Assembly (NCBI RefSeq): GCF_963676325.1
Contig: NZ_OY781099.1
Coordinates: 1,488,001 to 1,552,000, forward strand
Length of the DNA: 64,000 nucleotides
Reading direction: 5' to 3'
Origin: an uncultured Bacteroides sp.
GTDB taxonomy: Bacteria; Bacteroidota; Bacteroidia; Bacteroidales; Bacteroidaceae
Both the position numbers and the translations under genes were made by a program. Below the pieces are notes generated by a model. That model had not been told where the DNA came from. It was given only the letters and a program-made list of their open reading frames with translations, and ran no database searches. Shown here piece by piece: positions 1-9,251 of this stretch. The stretch's first letter is position 1. Each line of letters opens with the position of its first letter.

Positions 1-888
1 CGTTTCAACAAATGGGCAGGTTATGCTTTACTGGCAAAAGTATATTTGAATGCTGAAGTTTATACAGGTACTCCAATGTGGAATGAATGTATTGCTGCTT
101 GTGATAAGGTTTCAGAAGGTGGCTTCACTCTCCATTCCAGTGCAGCTGATGTTTCTCAGCCTCTGGGCTCTAAATATTATGAATTGTTTGGAGATGTTTG
201 TCCAGACGATGAAACAATACTTGCAATTTATACAAAGGTTGATGTAGTAGGACGGAATATTTTTACGGTACGTAGCTTTGGAGGTAACGACGGAAGCCTT
301 TTGTTAGGTTTTGGTGCATGGAATGGTTCTGTTATTCCTGCTGATTATATTGCTAAGTTTGATGATAATGATATCCGTAAACGTCAATTCAGATATGGTG
401 CAAATCCTTACGGGCCTCAATTACCAGGCTTTATTAATTACTCACTAGAGGTTACTAATATTGATAATCCCGGTGCAAATCCTAACGCTGGAGCCCGAAG
501 TCAGAAGTTCTGGCCTGCTGCTCCTGCAAATAGCGGTGGAGCATCTAATGATTTCCCTATTTATCGCTATGCTGATATAATGTTGATGAAAGCTGAATGC
601 TTGGTTCGTACCAGTCAGGCAACACTAGCTAAACCTTTGGTAGATGCAATAAGAACTCGTGCTGGCGTAGATGCTTTGTCTGCTAACCCAACACTGACAG
701 ATATTTATAATGAAAGAGGTTTTGAATTAACCTGGGAAGGTCATCGCAGACAGGATATGATTCGCTTCGGAACGTTTACACAAGCACATGGCTTGGTTTC
801 GGCTGTAGATAAACATTTCAATTTATTCCCAATCCCTACATCTGCACTGAATGCTAACCCTAAGTTGGTACAGAATCCAAATTACTAA
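1..888 (+). CDS. SusD/RagB family outer-membrane lipoprotein, 3' part
   Basis: The reading frame is open from base 1, so this is the C-terminal part of a longer gene that begins outside the window; the first in-frame TTG at 46 is not the real start. SusD proteins sit on the outer surface and bind glycan as a lid over a SusC TonB-dependent transporter. Support: the RFNKWAGYALLAKVYLN helix at the left edge (TPR-type region), the ADIMLMKAECL segment, the RRQDMIRFG segment and the typical ending LFPIPTSALNANP...QNPNY. The following GH13 and GH97 genes indicate starch or maltodextrin as substrate. SusE/SusF-type genes are not found downstream; SusC is presumably upstream. Confidence 0.93.
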   Translation, partial: RFNKWAGYALLAKVYLNAEVYTGTPMWNECIAACDKVSEGGFTLHSSAADVSQPLGSKYYELFGDVCPDDETILAIYTKVDVVGRNIFTVRSFGGNDGSLLLGFGAWNGSVIPADYIAKFDDNDIRKRQFRYGANPYGPQLPGFINYSLEVTNIDNPGANPNAGARSQKFWPAAPANSGGASNDFPIYRYADIMLMKAECLVRTSQATLAKPLVDAIRTRAGVDALSANPTLTDIYNERGFELTWEGHRRQDMIRFGTFTQAHGLVSAVDKHFNLFPIPTSALNANPKLVQNPNY

Positions 889-907
889 TTGATAATAAAT
901 TTTAATA

Positions 908-940
908 AAGCTGCTACTTCATATATTGGGTAGCAGCTTT
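908..940 (+). terminator. Hairpin after susD
   Basis: A 10-bp perfect stem (AAAGCTGCTA / TAGCAGCTTT) lies 19 bases after the susD stop. It is not followed by a clean T run, so it may be a weak terminator or a 3'-end stabiliser that lowers expression of the glycosidase genes downstream. Confidence 0.45.
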
Positions 941-966
941 AATTACTCTCTTTAAAAATATATCGT

Positions 967-2361
967 ATGAGTCTATCACATTTCTATATAGGAAAGCCGA
1001 TCTTAAGTATTAAAGTATTGCTGTTAACGATTTTACTTGGAGGTTGTAATAATCAAACTGAATTGAAATCGGCAGAAGTTTCTAATGTACTTGATAAAGA
1101 TCCTGTTCAATATAATGTTCCTTTTTCTAAAGTCCCCGATGCAAGAGATGTGGTCTTGTATCAGGTAAACATTCGTTCTTTTAGTATGACTCATAACATA
1201 CAAGGCATTATATCCCGACTCGATTCAATAAAGAGTTTGGGCGTGAATGTTATTTATTTAATGCCTATTTATCCTGTTGGCACACTAAAAGCAGTCAATT
1301 CACCTTATTGTGTGAAGGATTATAAATCTGTCAATCCAGAGTTTGGCTCTATAAATGATTTGCGGGCACTGATTGACGGGGCTCATACTCGGGGGATGTC
1401 TGTTATTCTGGATTGGGTGGCCAATCATACATCCTGGGATAACCCTTGGATAAAAAATAAATCGTGGTACCAGCAAGATTCTTCCGGGCAGATAGTTAGT
1501 CCCAAAGGATACAATGATGTGGCGCAGCTCAATTTTAAAAATGCAGATATGCGTGCAGCCATGATAAAAGCAATGAAATATTGGATTTATACAGCCAATT
1601 GTGATGGCTTTAGGTGCGATTATGCCGATGGTCCTTCTTTCGATTTCTGGAAACAGGCCATTGATACATTAAGAAACATCCAAACTCACAAACTTTTAAT
1701 GCTTGCAGAGGGGAGCCGCGGTGATCACTTCTCTGCCGGATTCAATTATATTTTCGGGTTTAAGTTCTTTGACCAACTAAAGAATGTCTATGGTAAAGAA
1801 AAGTCAGCTTTATCCCTTGATAGTATAAATGCATTAGAATATGTGAACGCCAATGATTTAAACAGAGTTGTAAGATATACCTCAAACCATGATGTGAATA
1901 GTTCTGATGGCACTCCCCAAGATTTGTTTGGTGGTACGTCTGGTTCCATGGCGGCATTTGTTGCTGTTGCCTATATGAAAGGTATCCCCATGATATACAA
2001 TGGTCAGGAAGTTGGTTATCCCAAAAGAATAGAATTTCCATTTACATCTTCTGTTATAGACTGGACTCTCAATCCTGATATTAAATCTGAGTATAAACAA
2101 ATAATAGCCCTCTGGAACAGTAATGCTGCTCTCCGCCGTGGCGTTCTCAAATCTTATAGCAATGCTGACATTTGTGCATTTACCAAAATCTTGGGAGATG
2201 AAACTGTTTTGATTATGGTGAATCTGAGAAATAAAATTATAGATTATCCACTTCCACTAACCTTTGCAAATACTACCCGATGCGATGCATTTAATAATAA
2301 TCCTATTTCCCTAGGCTCAAACATCACTTTACAACCTTATTCTTATATCGTCTTAAAGTAA
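967..2361 (+). CDS. GH13 alpha-amylase family lipoprotein
   Basis: This 464-residue glycoside hydrolase of family GH13 is predicted to cleave alpha-glucans at the cell envelope. A lipoprotein signal ends at LLGGC (Cys27). All four GH13 regions are visible: DWVANHT, then GFRCD with the nucleophile Asp218, then MLAEG with the acid/base Glu248, then SNHD with Asp309. It is clearly shorter than the surface amylase SusG (about 690 residues), and I see no room for an inserted carbohydrate-binding module. It lies between susD and susB, 77 bases before the latter, in one likely transcription unit. Its role (surface amylase, or a maltodextrin/isomaltose-type enzyme) cannot be decided from sequence alone. 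Confidence 0.9.
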   Translation: MSLSHFYIGKPILSIKVLLLTILLGGCNNQTELKSAEVSNVLDKDPVQYNVPFSKVPDARDVVLYQVNIRSFSMTHNIQGIISRLDSIKSLGVNVIYLMPIYPVGTLKAVNSPYCVKDYKSVNPEFGSINDLRALIDGAHTRGMSVILDWVANHTSWDNPWIKNKSWYQQDSSGQIVSPKGYNDVAQLNFKNADMRAAMIKAMKYWIYTANCDGFRCDYADGPSFDFWKQAIDTLRNIQTHKLLMLAEGSRGDHFSAGFNYIFGFKFFDQLKNVYGKEKSALSLDSINALEYVNANDLNRVVRYTSNHDVNSSDGTPQDLFGGTSGSMAAFVAVAYMKGIPMIYNGQEVGYPKRIEFPFTSSVIDWTLNPDIKSEYKQIIALWNSNAALRRGVLKSYSNADICAFTKILGDETVLIMVNLRNKIIDYPLPLTFANTTRCDAFNNNPISLGSNITLQPYSYIVLK

Positions 2362-2438
2362 ACTATGTAAGGAAAGGATAAAATAGGATATTGGAAGCAA
2401 AAAATCAAGAAATAATTAACCACGAATATGAATAGATT

Positions 2439-4571
2439 ATGAAAAGACTGTTATTTGTAATTTGCATGCTAATGGCTCTCAGCGCAAAAGCAGCAAGTAT
2501 AAAATCTCCTAATGGAATGTTAGAACTAAGATTTGACATTAAAAATGGTGTTCCGATTTATGAACTTAATTACAAGCTGTGTCCTGTGATAAAAGAGAGC
2601 CACCTGGGACTGGAACTGAAAAATGACACTAATTTACTAAACGGTTTTGTGCTCCATGATGTAAAGACTAGTAACTTTGATGAAACTTGGAAACCTGTTT
2701 GGGGAGAAACAAAATACATTCGTAATCACTATAATGAATTGGCTATTACATTAAATCAACCATCTACAGATCGTTATATTTTGGTGCGTTTTCGCTTGTT
2801 CGATGACGGGCTTGGTTTCCGTTATGAGTTTCCACAACAAAAGAAACTGGACTACTTTGTTATTAAGGAAGAACGCACACAATTTGCAATGACAGGAGAT
2901 CATACAGCATTTTGGCTGCCGGGAGATTATGATACGCAAGAGTATAGCACGGTGACCTCTAAGCTTTCTGAGATAAGAGGACTAATGAAAAAATCAATTA
3001 GTCAGAATGCAACGCAAACTCCAATTGCTCCAACTAGCGTGCAAACATCTTTGATGATGAAGACTAATGAAGGTCTTTACATCAATATTCACGAAGCAGC
3101 TCTGGTTGATTATTCTTGCTTGAGCTTGACTTTAGATGATAAAAACATGGTATTCGAATCATGTTTAACTCCAGATGCTCAAGGCGATAAAGGGTATATG
3201 CAAACACCTTGTCAGTCTCCTTGGCGTACAGTAATGGTCAGTGATAACGCATGTGATATTCTTGCTTCTAATCTGATACTCAACCTCAATGATCCTTGTA
3301 AAATAAAGGATACTTCGTGGATTAAGCCCATTAAATATATGGGTGTATGGTGGGAAATGATAACCAACAAGAGTACTTGGGCATATACTGATACAAATCC
3401 TGTAAAAATAGACCAGTTTGATTATACTAAAGCTAAGCCCAATGGCAAACATGCGGCCAACACTGTTAATGTAAAAAGATATATAGACTTTGCTTCTGAG
3501 AATGGATTTGGCGCTCTTTTGGTTGAAGGATGGAACATTGGATGGGAAGATTGGGTAGGAAACCTGAAGGATAATGTTTTTGACTTTGTAACTCCTTATC
3601 CCGACTTTGATTTGAAAGAAATACACAGTTATGCGGCAAGTAAGGGAATTAAGATGATTATGCATCATGAAACGTCTAGCTCGGTGCGTAACTATGAACG
3701 CCGTATGGACAAAGCATATCAGTTTATGGTTGACAATGGATATAATGCCGTAAAAAGTGGATATGTAGGAAATATTGTTCCAAGGGGAGAGCATCACTTT
3801 GGTCAATGGATTGTGAATCATTTCTTATATGCTGTAACAAAGGCGGCCGATTATAAAATTATGGTAAATGCTCACGAAGCAGTTCATCCCACAGGATTGT
3901 GCCGCACTTACCCAAATCTTATTGGCAATGAATCGGCTCGCGGAACAGAGTACGAGGCCTTTGGTGGAAATAATCCAGATCATACCACCATACTACCTTT
4001 TACTCGTTTAAAAGGAGGACCAATGGATTATACTCCGGGCATTTTTGAAACACAAATATGGAAGGTTAATCCAGATAATAAATCGTACGTAAGAACCACC
4101 ATTGCGCGCCAACTGGGTTTATATCTTACAATGTATAGTCCGTTACAAATGGCTGCTGATCTTCCCGAAAACTATCAAAAGCACATGGATGCTTTTCAGT
4201 TCATCAAAGACGTGGCAGTTGATTGGGATGATAGTAAATATCTTGAGGCCGAGCCCGGTGATTACATTACTGTAGCACGTAAGGCAAAAGGTACAAATAA
4301 CTGGTTTGTGGGCTGTACAAGCGATGAAAACGGTCATCTTTCCAACCTTAAATTCGATTTTCTTGATCCGGGGAAAAAGTATATTGCCACAATCTATGCT
4401 GATGCAAAGAATGCACATTATCAAAAGAATCCACAGGCTTATGTAATAACAAAAGGAGTTGTAACAAAAAAGACAAAGTTAACAATTAAAGCGGCTCCTG
4501 GCGGAGGATATGCCATTAGTCTTATAGAAGCATGCAATTCTATAGATCTAAAAGGCATTAAAAGTTTGTGA
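2439..4571 (+). CDS. susB: GH97 alpha-glucosidase, SusB-type
   Basis: 710 residues, the usual length for SusB. A signal peptide (MKRLLFVICMLMALSAKA) sends it to the periplasm, where SusB-type enzymes release glucose from maltooligosaccharides. An N-terminal beta-sandwich precedes the (beta/alpha)8 barrel. The barrel carries the glutamates typical of the inverting GH97 subfamily in the contexts HHETSSSVRNYERRMDKAY (Glu411), PRGEHH (Glu451), AHEAVHPTG (Glu480) and NESARGTEYEAFGG. This is the calcium-dependent inverting type rather than the retaining type that uses Asp as nucleophile. It is the last gene of the locus and is followed by a strong terminator. Confidence in the subfamily comes from my recollection of SusB motifs, not from an alignment. 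Confidence 0.93.
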   Translation: MKRLLFVICMLMALSAKAASIKSPNGMLELRFDIKNGVPIYELNYKLCPVIKESHLGLELKNDTNLLNGFVLHDVKTSNFDETWKPVWGETKYIRNHYNELAITLNQPSTDRYILVRFRLFDDGLGFRYEFPQQKKLDYFVIKEERTQFAMTGDHTAFWLPGDYDTQEYSTVTSKLSEIRGLMKKSISQNATQTPIAPTSVQTSLMMKTNEGLYINIHEAALVDYSCLSLTLDDKNMVFESCLTPDAQGDKGYMQTPCQSPWRTVMVSDNACDILASNLILNLNDPCKIKDTSWIKPIKYMGVWWEMITNKSTWAYTDTNPVKIDQFDYTKAKPNGKHAANTVNVKRYIDFASENGFGALLVEGWNIGWEDWVGNLKDNVFDFVTPYPDFDLKEIHSYAASKGIKMIMHHETSSSVRNYERRMDKAYQFMVDNGYNAVKSGYVGNIVPRGEHHFGQWIVNHFLYAVTKAADYKIMVNAHEAVHPTGLCRTYPNLIGNESARGTEYEAFGGNNPDHTTILPFTRLKGGPMDYTPGIFETQIWKVNPDNKSYVRTTIARQLGLYLTMYSPLQMAADLPENYQKHMDAFQFIKDVAVDWDDSKYLEAEPGDYITVARKAKGTNNWFVGCTSDENGHLSNLKFDFLDPGKKYIATIYADAKNAHYQKNPQAYVITKGVVTKKTKLTIKAAPGGGYAISLIEACNSIDLKGIKSL

Positions 4572-4638
4572 TTAATGTCTGAAAGTTGCTGTTTAATTAT
4601 GTTTAAATGATTGATAACACAGCTAAACTAGGACATTG

Positions 4639-4680
4639 AAGCCGAGGTGGAAATTACTTTCCGCCTCGGCTTTTTGTCCT
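4639..4680 (+). terminator. Rho-independent terminator of the sus locus
   Basis: 15-bp stem with one G-T wobble (arms 4639-4653 and 4658-4672), loop TTAC, followed by TTTTTGTCCTTTTTC. Confidence 0.9.
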
Positions 4681-4852
4681 TTTTCTGTCTAAACTCAACT
4701 CAAATGTCTGTTATTTACAAAAAATTAGCTTGGATTTCATATCTTAATCATCCTACTTTAATAAAGCTAATGTCATTTTTGTGGACGATACAATAGTTTA
4801 GAGTGATATTATCCTTTTATTATACTTCATTCTCTGTAATCAAAAAAACATC

Positions 4853-4860
4853 TATCTTTG
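4853..4860 (+). promoter_or_regulatory. Bacteroides -7 box TATCTTTG
   Basis: Exact match to TAnnTTTG, 25 bases before the ATG at 4886. No convincing -33 TTTG is seen. Confidence 0.6.
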
Positions 4861-4885
4861 GACTCCAAATATCAGTTATAGAATT

Positions 4886-5383
4886 ATGAATCAATTGAAA
4901 TTTGTAGAAATAGAAGAGGAAGATCTTTCTTTTGTGAAGGAAATGTATGATTACTATACCCTTAACACAACAGTAGTTTACTCAATAGATCCTGTTCCGA
5001 TGGAAGATATCCGGAGCTTTGTTCCAGTTAAAGACTCCCTTTACCGATCATTTATGCTCATTACTCCGGAAGGGGAGAAGTGTGGCTTTTGTTATTTTAA
5101 TAAGTTTAAACCTCGTGCGGCATTTAGTGTATCGGTAGAGATTACGATTTATCTGAAACCAGGATTTGAGGGCAGGGGATACGGAACCGAATCTTTGCTG
5201 AGGCTTGAAGATTATGTCCGTGAAGGAGGTTTTACAAATATTGTTGCGCTGATTTCGGGCGATAATATGGTTAGTCGTCATTTGTTTGAGAAGTGTGGCT
5301 ATACTTGCAGTGGGAATTTAAAGAATGTGGCCCGTAAGTTTGACCAATACCTGGACCTGATGTTTTATCAGAAAGAAGTATAG
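4886..5383 (+). CDS. GNAT family N-acetyltransferase, PAT-like
   Basis: 165 residues. The acetyl-CoA pyrophosphate loop is GFEGRGYGTE. The following ALISGDNMVSRHLFEKCGY segment is the usual GNAT C-terminal strand-helix. The overall pattern (SVSVEITIYL strand, then the loop, then SLLRLEDYVRE) resembles the phosphinothricin/methionine-sulfoximine acetyltransferase branch, but the substrate is unknown. It has its own promoter and is followed after 86 bases by a second, unrelated-looking GNAT gene in the same direction, so the two may be co-transcribed. Confidence 0.85.
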   Translation: MNQLKFVEIEEEDLSFVKEMYDYYTLNTTVVYSIDPVPMEDIRSFVPVKDSLYRSFMLITPEGEKCGFCYFNKFKPRAAFSVSVEITIYLKPGFEGRGYGTESLLRLEDYVREGGFTNIVALISGDNMVSRHLFEKCGYTCSGNLKNVARKFDQYLDLMFYQKEV

Positions 5384-5469
5384 ATTAAAACCGTTTGTTA
5401 CGTTAGAAGTAGTTACTTTCCGGCTGAGAAAGTCCGCCGGAGAAAGCTCATAAAATAAATCTGCCCAAA

Positions 5470-5892
5470 ATGAAAATAAGAGTAATAAATAACTGTGATG
5501 GCATTGATTTCTCAGAAGTAGTGGAGATCCTGAAGAAAGTAGGAATGAGGTATCATGCTCCTGAGGTTCAGGAAAAGGCTTTCAGGAACAGCGCTTGTAC
5601 GATATTTCTTTTCGACGAAGATACATTGGTGGGATTTGGACGAGCAATCAGCGATGGAGTGATTCAGGCTGCGGTTTACGATGTAGCCATTGACCCATCT
5701 TATCATGGTAAAGGCCTGGGGACGATAATTATTGAGGAGATTAAGGAAGAACTTTCCGGTTATAATCTTATTCTGTATGCATCTCCGGGTAAAGAAGACT
5801 TTTACAGAAAAAATGGCTTCAGCAAAATGCTCACAGGAATGGCCTTTTTTCAGGATGCAGAGGCAAAGAGAGAAAAAGGATTTATTGAATAA
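5470..5892 (+). CDS. GNAT family N-acetyltransferase, small
   Basis: 140 residues. The GNAT core is VYDVAIDPSYHGKGLGTIII, with acetyl-CoA loop HGKGLG, followed by LILYASPGKEDFYRKNGF, the common pattern of small single-domain acetyltransferases. Its target is unknown. It ends before a strong bidirectional terminator shared with the convergent yceI-like gene. A short imperfect hairpin (TCCGGC/GCCGGA, about 5419-5441) lies between it and the preceding GNAT gene. Confidence 0.85.
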   Translation: MKIRVINNCDGIDFSEVVEILKKVGMRYHAPEVQEKAFRNSACTIFLFDEDTLVGFGRAISDGVIQAAVYDVAIDPSYHGKGLGTIIIEEIKEELSGYNLILYASPGKEDFYRKNGFSKMLTGMAFFQDAEAKREKGFIE

Positions 5893-5942
5893 AGGTTGAC
5901 TGAACTTTATTGTAATATAAAAGCGGCCGTTCAAAACATAGT

Positions 5943-5984
5943 AACCCCGCCAGTAATGAGATCTGTATCATTACTGGCGGGGTT
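5943..5984. terminator. Bidirectional terminator between convergent genes
   Basis: Perfect 17-bp inverted repeat (arms 5943-5959 and 5968-5984) with a G+C-rich core CCCCGCC. It lies midway between the GNAT stop (5892) and the YceI stop (6009). Confidence 0.85.
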
Positions 5985-6008
5985 CTATAATTAGTATAGA
6001 ATTCGTTT

Positions 6009-6584
6009 CTAATCTTTGATAAACTCTACATCAGCAACAATTTTCACGTTATCGCTAATCATTGCTTCTCCGAATTTAGAGCCCAGATTGTAATTTGAGC
6101 GCTTAACCACTCCGGTGATTTTAAATCCGGATACCTTTTTCTGATTCATTGGATTGGTAATTTCGCCAAGGAAAAGAACATCCAGAGTCACGAATTTAGT
6201 TATCCCATGCATTGTAAGATTCCCCATTAACTTGAAATTCTTACTGGTAATCTTTTTGTGTGATGTACTTACGAAAGTAAGTGTTGGATATTTCTCGGCA
6301 TCAAAGAAATCGGCCGTTTTCAGGTGATTGTCTCTGGCTTCAATATCTGTATTGATGCTTGCTACTTTTGCAGTTAATTCTACCTTCAGGTCACTTAAGT
6401 CGGCTTTTGCTGATTTAACCTTAACGCTAAAATCAGTAAAGCGGCCGCTTACTTCTGATATTGTCATGTGCTTAATGGTGAAACCTAAGCGCGAATGTGA
6501 AGGATCATTAGTCCACGATTGCTGAGCAAAGCCTGCTACAGATAGTGCTGACAGCGCTATTAATGATAAAAAGAACTTTTTCAT
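6009..6584 (-). CDS. YceI family lipid-binding periplasmic protein
   Basis: 191 residues with a signal peptide ending near AGFAQQ. The YceI lipocalin-like barrel is recognisable from WTNDPSHSRLGFTIKHMTIS at the mature N-terminus, the VSGRFTDFSV strand, the ARDNHLKTADFFDAEKYPT segment and the NLTMHGITKFVTLDV strand. YceI proteins bind isoprenoid or other amphiphilic ligands. No metabolic context is given by the neighbours. It is probably monocistronic and ends at the shared terminator. Confidence 0.92.
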   Translation of the reverse strand: MKKFFLSLIALSALSVAGFAQQSWTNDPSHSRLGFTIKHMTISEVSGRFTDFSVKVKSAKADLSDLKVELTAKVASINTDIEARDNHLKTADFFDAEKYPTLTFVSTSHKKITSKNFKLMGNLTMHGITKFVTLDVLFLGEITNPMNQKKVSGFKITGVVKRSNYNLGSKFGEAMISDNVKIVADVEFIKD

Positions 6585-6670
6585 AACTTCAGTTGTTAAA
6601 TTTATATTATTGGTATATTAACATTGAAGTTATGAGAAAGTTCATTTCAATCAAAAGAATAATCCGGTTT

Positions 6671-8179
6671 TTATTCAGCTCTGTAGTATGATTCCAGGAA
6701 CAGGCGGGATATAAAATCCCAGTTATCATGGAATACCTTTTTACTATACTCTTCCCCCTTCTTACTTATGAAACCGGCATCGGGTAACCGATTGCTTTCT
6801 TCCAGAAATCTTAGCAAGTCGGCAGGGCAGGCTCCCTGAACGGTGAACAGATCCAAAGCATTCTTCCGGGCCTCTTCGGCATTGTACATCGGGTTGCGGG
6901 CATCCTTTACATATTCCGCAATGTTTGGAGCTATAAGCATTCCCTTCGGATTGGCATGGAGCACGAAGTTTTGCATATCCTTCAGGTCGGGCATCATGTT
7001 GTCTTCGTTATCTTCCCACTTCAATCCGTTGATGAAGAACTCTTTCAGTGCATCGTAGGAAGGAATAAACATTAAAGATTCCCCATTGCTGGCCTTCATA
7101 AATGTGTCATAAACCGGATCGTCAGCCTTTTCTTCTTTTATATAAGGAACTGCCGGACGGATATCTTCCTCATCATTTAGTTCGCGGGTAGAGTATTCAC
7201 CAAAGAACCACCAGGTGTCGTTATAAAATGCACAGCACACTCTTATTACTGTCTTCCATGGATGCAGTCCGGATACGTTTTTGATGGATTCTTTTGTAAC
7301 GTCAATCTCTCTTCCGTTTGCTGCAGAGCGAATCTTGATGTGCAAATTGCTTTTCTCAATCACGTAAAACTCTTCTCTGTCAATGAATTCAAATTTATCA
7401 AAAGATTCTTTGAACGGTTGTTGAGATCCTGCAATGGCAGAAAGCCATTCATTCATGCTTAATGCCAGCGGTCCGCAAGGATCAGAGAACATCAGTCGGT
7501 TTACGGCATCATGAATAATGGCATTCTTTTCTTTATCTGCTGCTTTAGGATAAAATTTATGTACCTGCCCAATGATTTCGTTTATCGGTTCTTCATTGCA
7601 CAAAGCCAGCAGATAAGACTGGAAAAAGAGCCATTCGGCATCATTTGCAAAGGCAGGAAATTTATCGTATTCCTTGTTCCCGAAATCAAAAAAGCCGGTC
7701 ATAAAAGTATTCTCGGGAGCAACCTCGTACTCGGTGTCAAGAAAATCATAGATCTCTTTTGCAAGAGCCATTATTGACGATTCTTCCGGATCAATAAGCT
7801 CTTCCTTGTCATTTCCTACGTAAAGCTGCATGTTGAGCCAAAGCAAGAAAGCAATATCCTCATAGTTTACCTCATCTTCGAAATAGCTGTCGGATAATGA
7901 GTAAAACGGAAGATACTTGCCGTAAAGCTCTTTGTGCTTTGAGATAAAAGCCTTCCATAACCCCAGTTGCGAAATAACATCTTCAAAATAGGCGGTCAGG
8001 TGACAGGCAACGGAGCTTTTAATTTCACTGTTTACCTGAAAGCTGAGTTCTGATTTATTCCAGATTTTAAGAATATCATTTGCAAGGTCAAGGTAATACT
8101 GATCGGTTTCCGACACTCGGTTATAAGGATGCAGTGCAAGCCAGTCCTGCATGTATATAGATGTAGAGTTTGCTTTCAT
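6671..8179 (-). CDS. Uncharacterised 502-aa protein (possibly DUF3843)
   Basis: Cytoplasmic, acidic, 502 residues, without signal peptide or membrane helix. The start YMQDWLALHPYNRVSETDQYYLDLAN and the overall length remind me of a Bacteroidetes-restricted family of unknown function that I believe is DUF3843; I could not verify this. No catalytic motif is visible. A TATCTTTG -7 box on the minus strand lies 30 bases upstream of the ATG at 8179, and the gene is transcribed divergently from pabB. Function unknown. Confidence 0.75.
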   Translation of the reverse strand: MKANSTSIYMQDWLALHPYNRVSETDQYYLDLANDILKIWNKSELSFQVNSEIKSSVACHLTAYFEDVISQLGLWKAFISKHKELYGKYLPFYSLSDSYFEDEVNYEDIAFLLWLNMQLYVGNDKEELIDPEESSIMALAKEIYDFLDTEYEVAPENTFMTGFFDFGNKEYDKFPAFANDAEWLFFQSYLLALCNEEPINEIIGQVHKFYPKAADKEKNAIIHDAVNRLMFSDPCGPLALSMNEWLSAIAGSQQPFKESFDKFEFIDREEFYVIEKSNLHIKIRSAANGREIDVTKESIKNVSGLHPWKTVIRVCCAFYNDTWWFFGEYSTRELNDEEDIRPAVPYIKEEKADDPVYDTFMKASNGESLMFIPSYDALKEFFINGLKWEDNEDNMMPDLKDMQNFVLHANPKGMLIAPNIAEYVKDARNPMYNAEEARKNALDLFTVQGACPADLLRFLEESNRLPDAGFISKKGEEYSKKVFHDNWDFISRLFLESYYRAE

Positions 8180-8208
8180 AATTCGCGATTTTAAAAATTG
8201 TTTGTGGA

Positions 8209-8216
8209 CAAAGATA
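8209..8216 (-). promoter_or_regulatory. -7 box TATCTTTG for the 502-aa gene
   Basis: Reads CAAAGATA on the plus strand, an exact TAnnTTTG match 30 bases upstream of the minus-strand ATG. Confidence 0.6.
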
Positions 8217-8260
8217 ATCAGATTATTAAAAAAAGCTGACCACCTTTCTGTTTGTTTTTA

Positions 8261-8268
8261 TAATTTTG
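8261..8268 (+). promoter_or_regulatory. -7 box TAATTTTG directly before pabB
   Basis: Exact TAnnTTTG match ending 5 bases before the likely pabB ATG (8274). This would put the transcription start at or next to the start codon, suggesting a leaderless or near-leaderless mRNA. Confidence 0.5.
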
Positions 8269-8273
8269 CGCCT

Positions 8274-9251
8274 ATGATTGAGTTTGATGCAGATATTGTT
8301 TGCCAAAAGATGAACGAAGCCGGACGAAAGCGGACTCCTTTCCTCTTTGGCGTTAATTTTGAGATGACGAGCGGATTCTTCTTTGAGAACCCGATGGATG
8401 ATCAATCCGTGTTGTTTTCAGTAGGGAAGAATTCAAATCATCTCCAATTACAGACGAACAATAACGTTTTGCCCCTGCTTAAAAAGAAACCGGGGAGTTA
8501 CGAAAACTATTTCTCTAAATTTCAGAAAGTGAGCAATGCTTTGCACAAGGGCAATTCCTTTCTGCTGAATCTCACGGAACGGACAGCCATTGAGTGCAAC
8601 CTCACTTTGGAAGATATTTATTCGCGGACTAATGCCCTTTATAAAATTGTTGTTCCCGACAGGTTTGTCTGCTTCTCGCCCGAAAGTTTTGTAAGGATAG
8701 CCGGAGGAGAGATTTCCTCGTACCCGATGAAGGGCACCATAGACGCTTCTCTGCCCGATGCTGAGGCTCAACTGATGGCCGATTACAAGGAGACTTGTGA
8801 GCACAACACCATTGTTGACTTGATAAGAAACGACCTGAGCATTGTGGCAAACCATGTACATGTGCGCCGTTTCCGTTATGTTGATGTGCTGAAAACGAAT
8901 GAAAAGGAGTTGTTGCAGACCAGTTCGGAGATTTGCGGCACGCTGCCCGACAATTATCACGAACGCCTGGGAAGTATCATCTTTGATATGCTTCCGGCCG
9001 GTTCCATATCCGGTGCGCCAAAGCAATCTACTGTAAATACCATCCGCAATGCCGAGAAGATGAAACGCGGTTACTATACCGGAGTGTTTGGTTATTATGA
9101 CGGAGAAACGCTTGACAGCGCCGTGATGATACGATATATTGAGAAGAAAAACGGGAATTATTATTTCCGCAGTGGGGGAGGGATTACCGTGAACAGCAAT
9201 CCCGAAGAAGAATATCAGGAAGTACTGGATAAAATATATTTGCCATTATGA
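8274..9251 (+). CDS. pabB: Aminodeoxychorismate synthase component I
   Basis: 325 residues when started at 8274; the frame is open further upstream, but residues before MIEFDADIVCQKM show no similarity to the family and overlap the divergent promoter. PabB converts chorismate plus ammonia to 4-amino-4-deoxychorismate for folate synthesis. The chorismate-binding core is complete: SPESFVRI, PMKGTID, EHNTIVDLIRNDLS, LPAGSISGAPK, ERKM-equivalent AEKMKRGYYTGVFGYYDG and YFRSGGGITVNSNPEEE. It is the short form common in Bacteroidetes, lacking the long N-terminal domain. It overlaps pabC by 4 bases (ATGA), indicating translational coupling. Confidence 0.92.
   Translation: MIEFDADIVCQKMNEAGRKRTPFLFGVNFEMTSGFFFENPMDDQSVLFSVGKNSNHLQLQTNNNVLPLLKKKPGSYENYFSKFQKVSNALHKGNSFLLNLTERTAIECNLTLEDIYSRTNALYKIVVPDRFVCFSPESFVRIAGGEISSYPMKGTIDASLPDAEAQLMADYKETCEHNTIVDLIRNDLSIVANHVHVRRFRYVDVLKTNEKELLQTSSEICGTLPDNYHERLGSIIFDMLPAGSISGAPKQSTVNTIRNAEKMKRGYYTGVFGYYDGETLDSAVMIRYIEKKNGNYYFRSGGGITVNSNPEEEYQEVLDKIYLPL

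Larger units (their letters stand above)
4572..4885. other. Intergenic region: terminator plus promoter
   Basis: 314 bases without a gene. It holds the susB terminator (4639-4680) and a -7 box in front of the first GNAT gene (4853-4860). I see nothing else in the A+T-rich remainder. Confidence 0.7.

Noticed and set aside
3165..3821. 218-codon open frame on the minus strand inside susB
   Set aside because: It lies wholly opposite the conserved GH97 barrel and its product has no recognisable domain; a shadow frame.
5419..5441. Small hairpin TCCGGC/GCCGGA between the two GNAT genes as a terminator
   Set aside because: Short stem, long loop and no T run; mentioned only as a possible structure.
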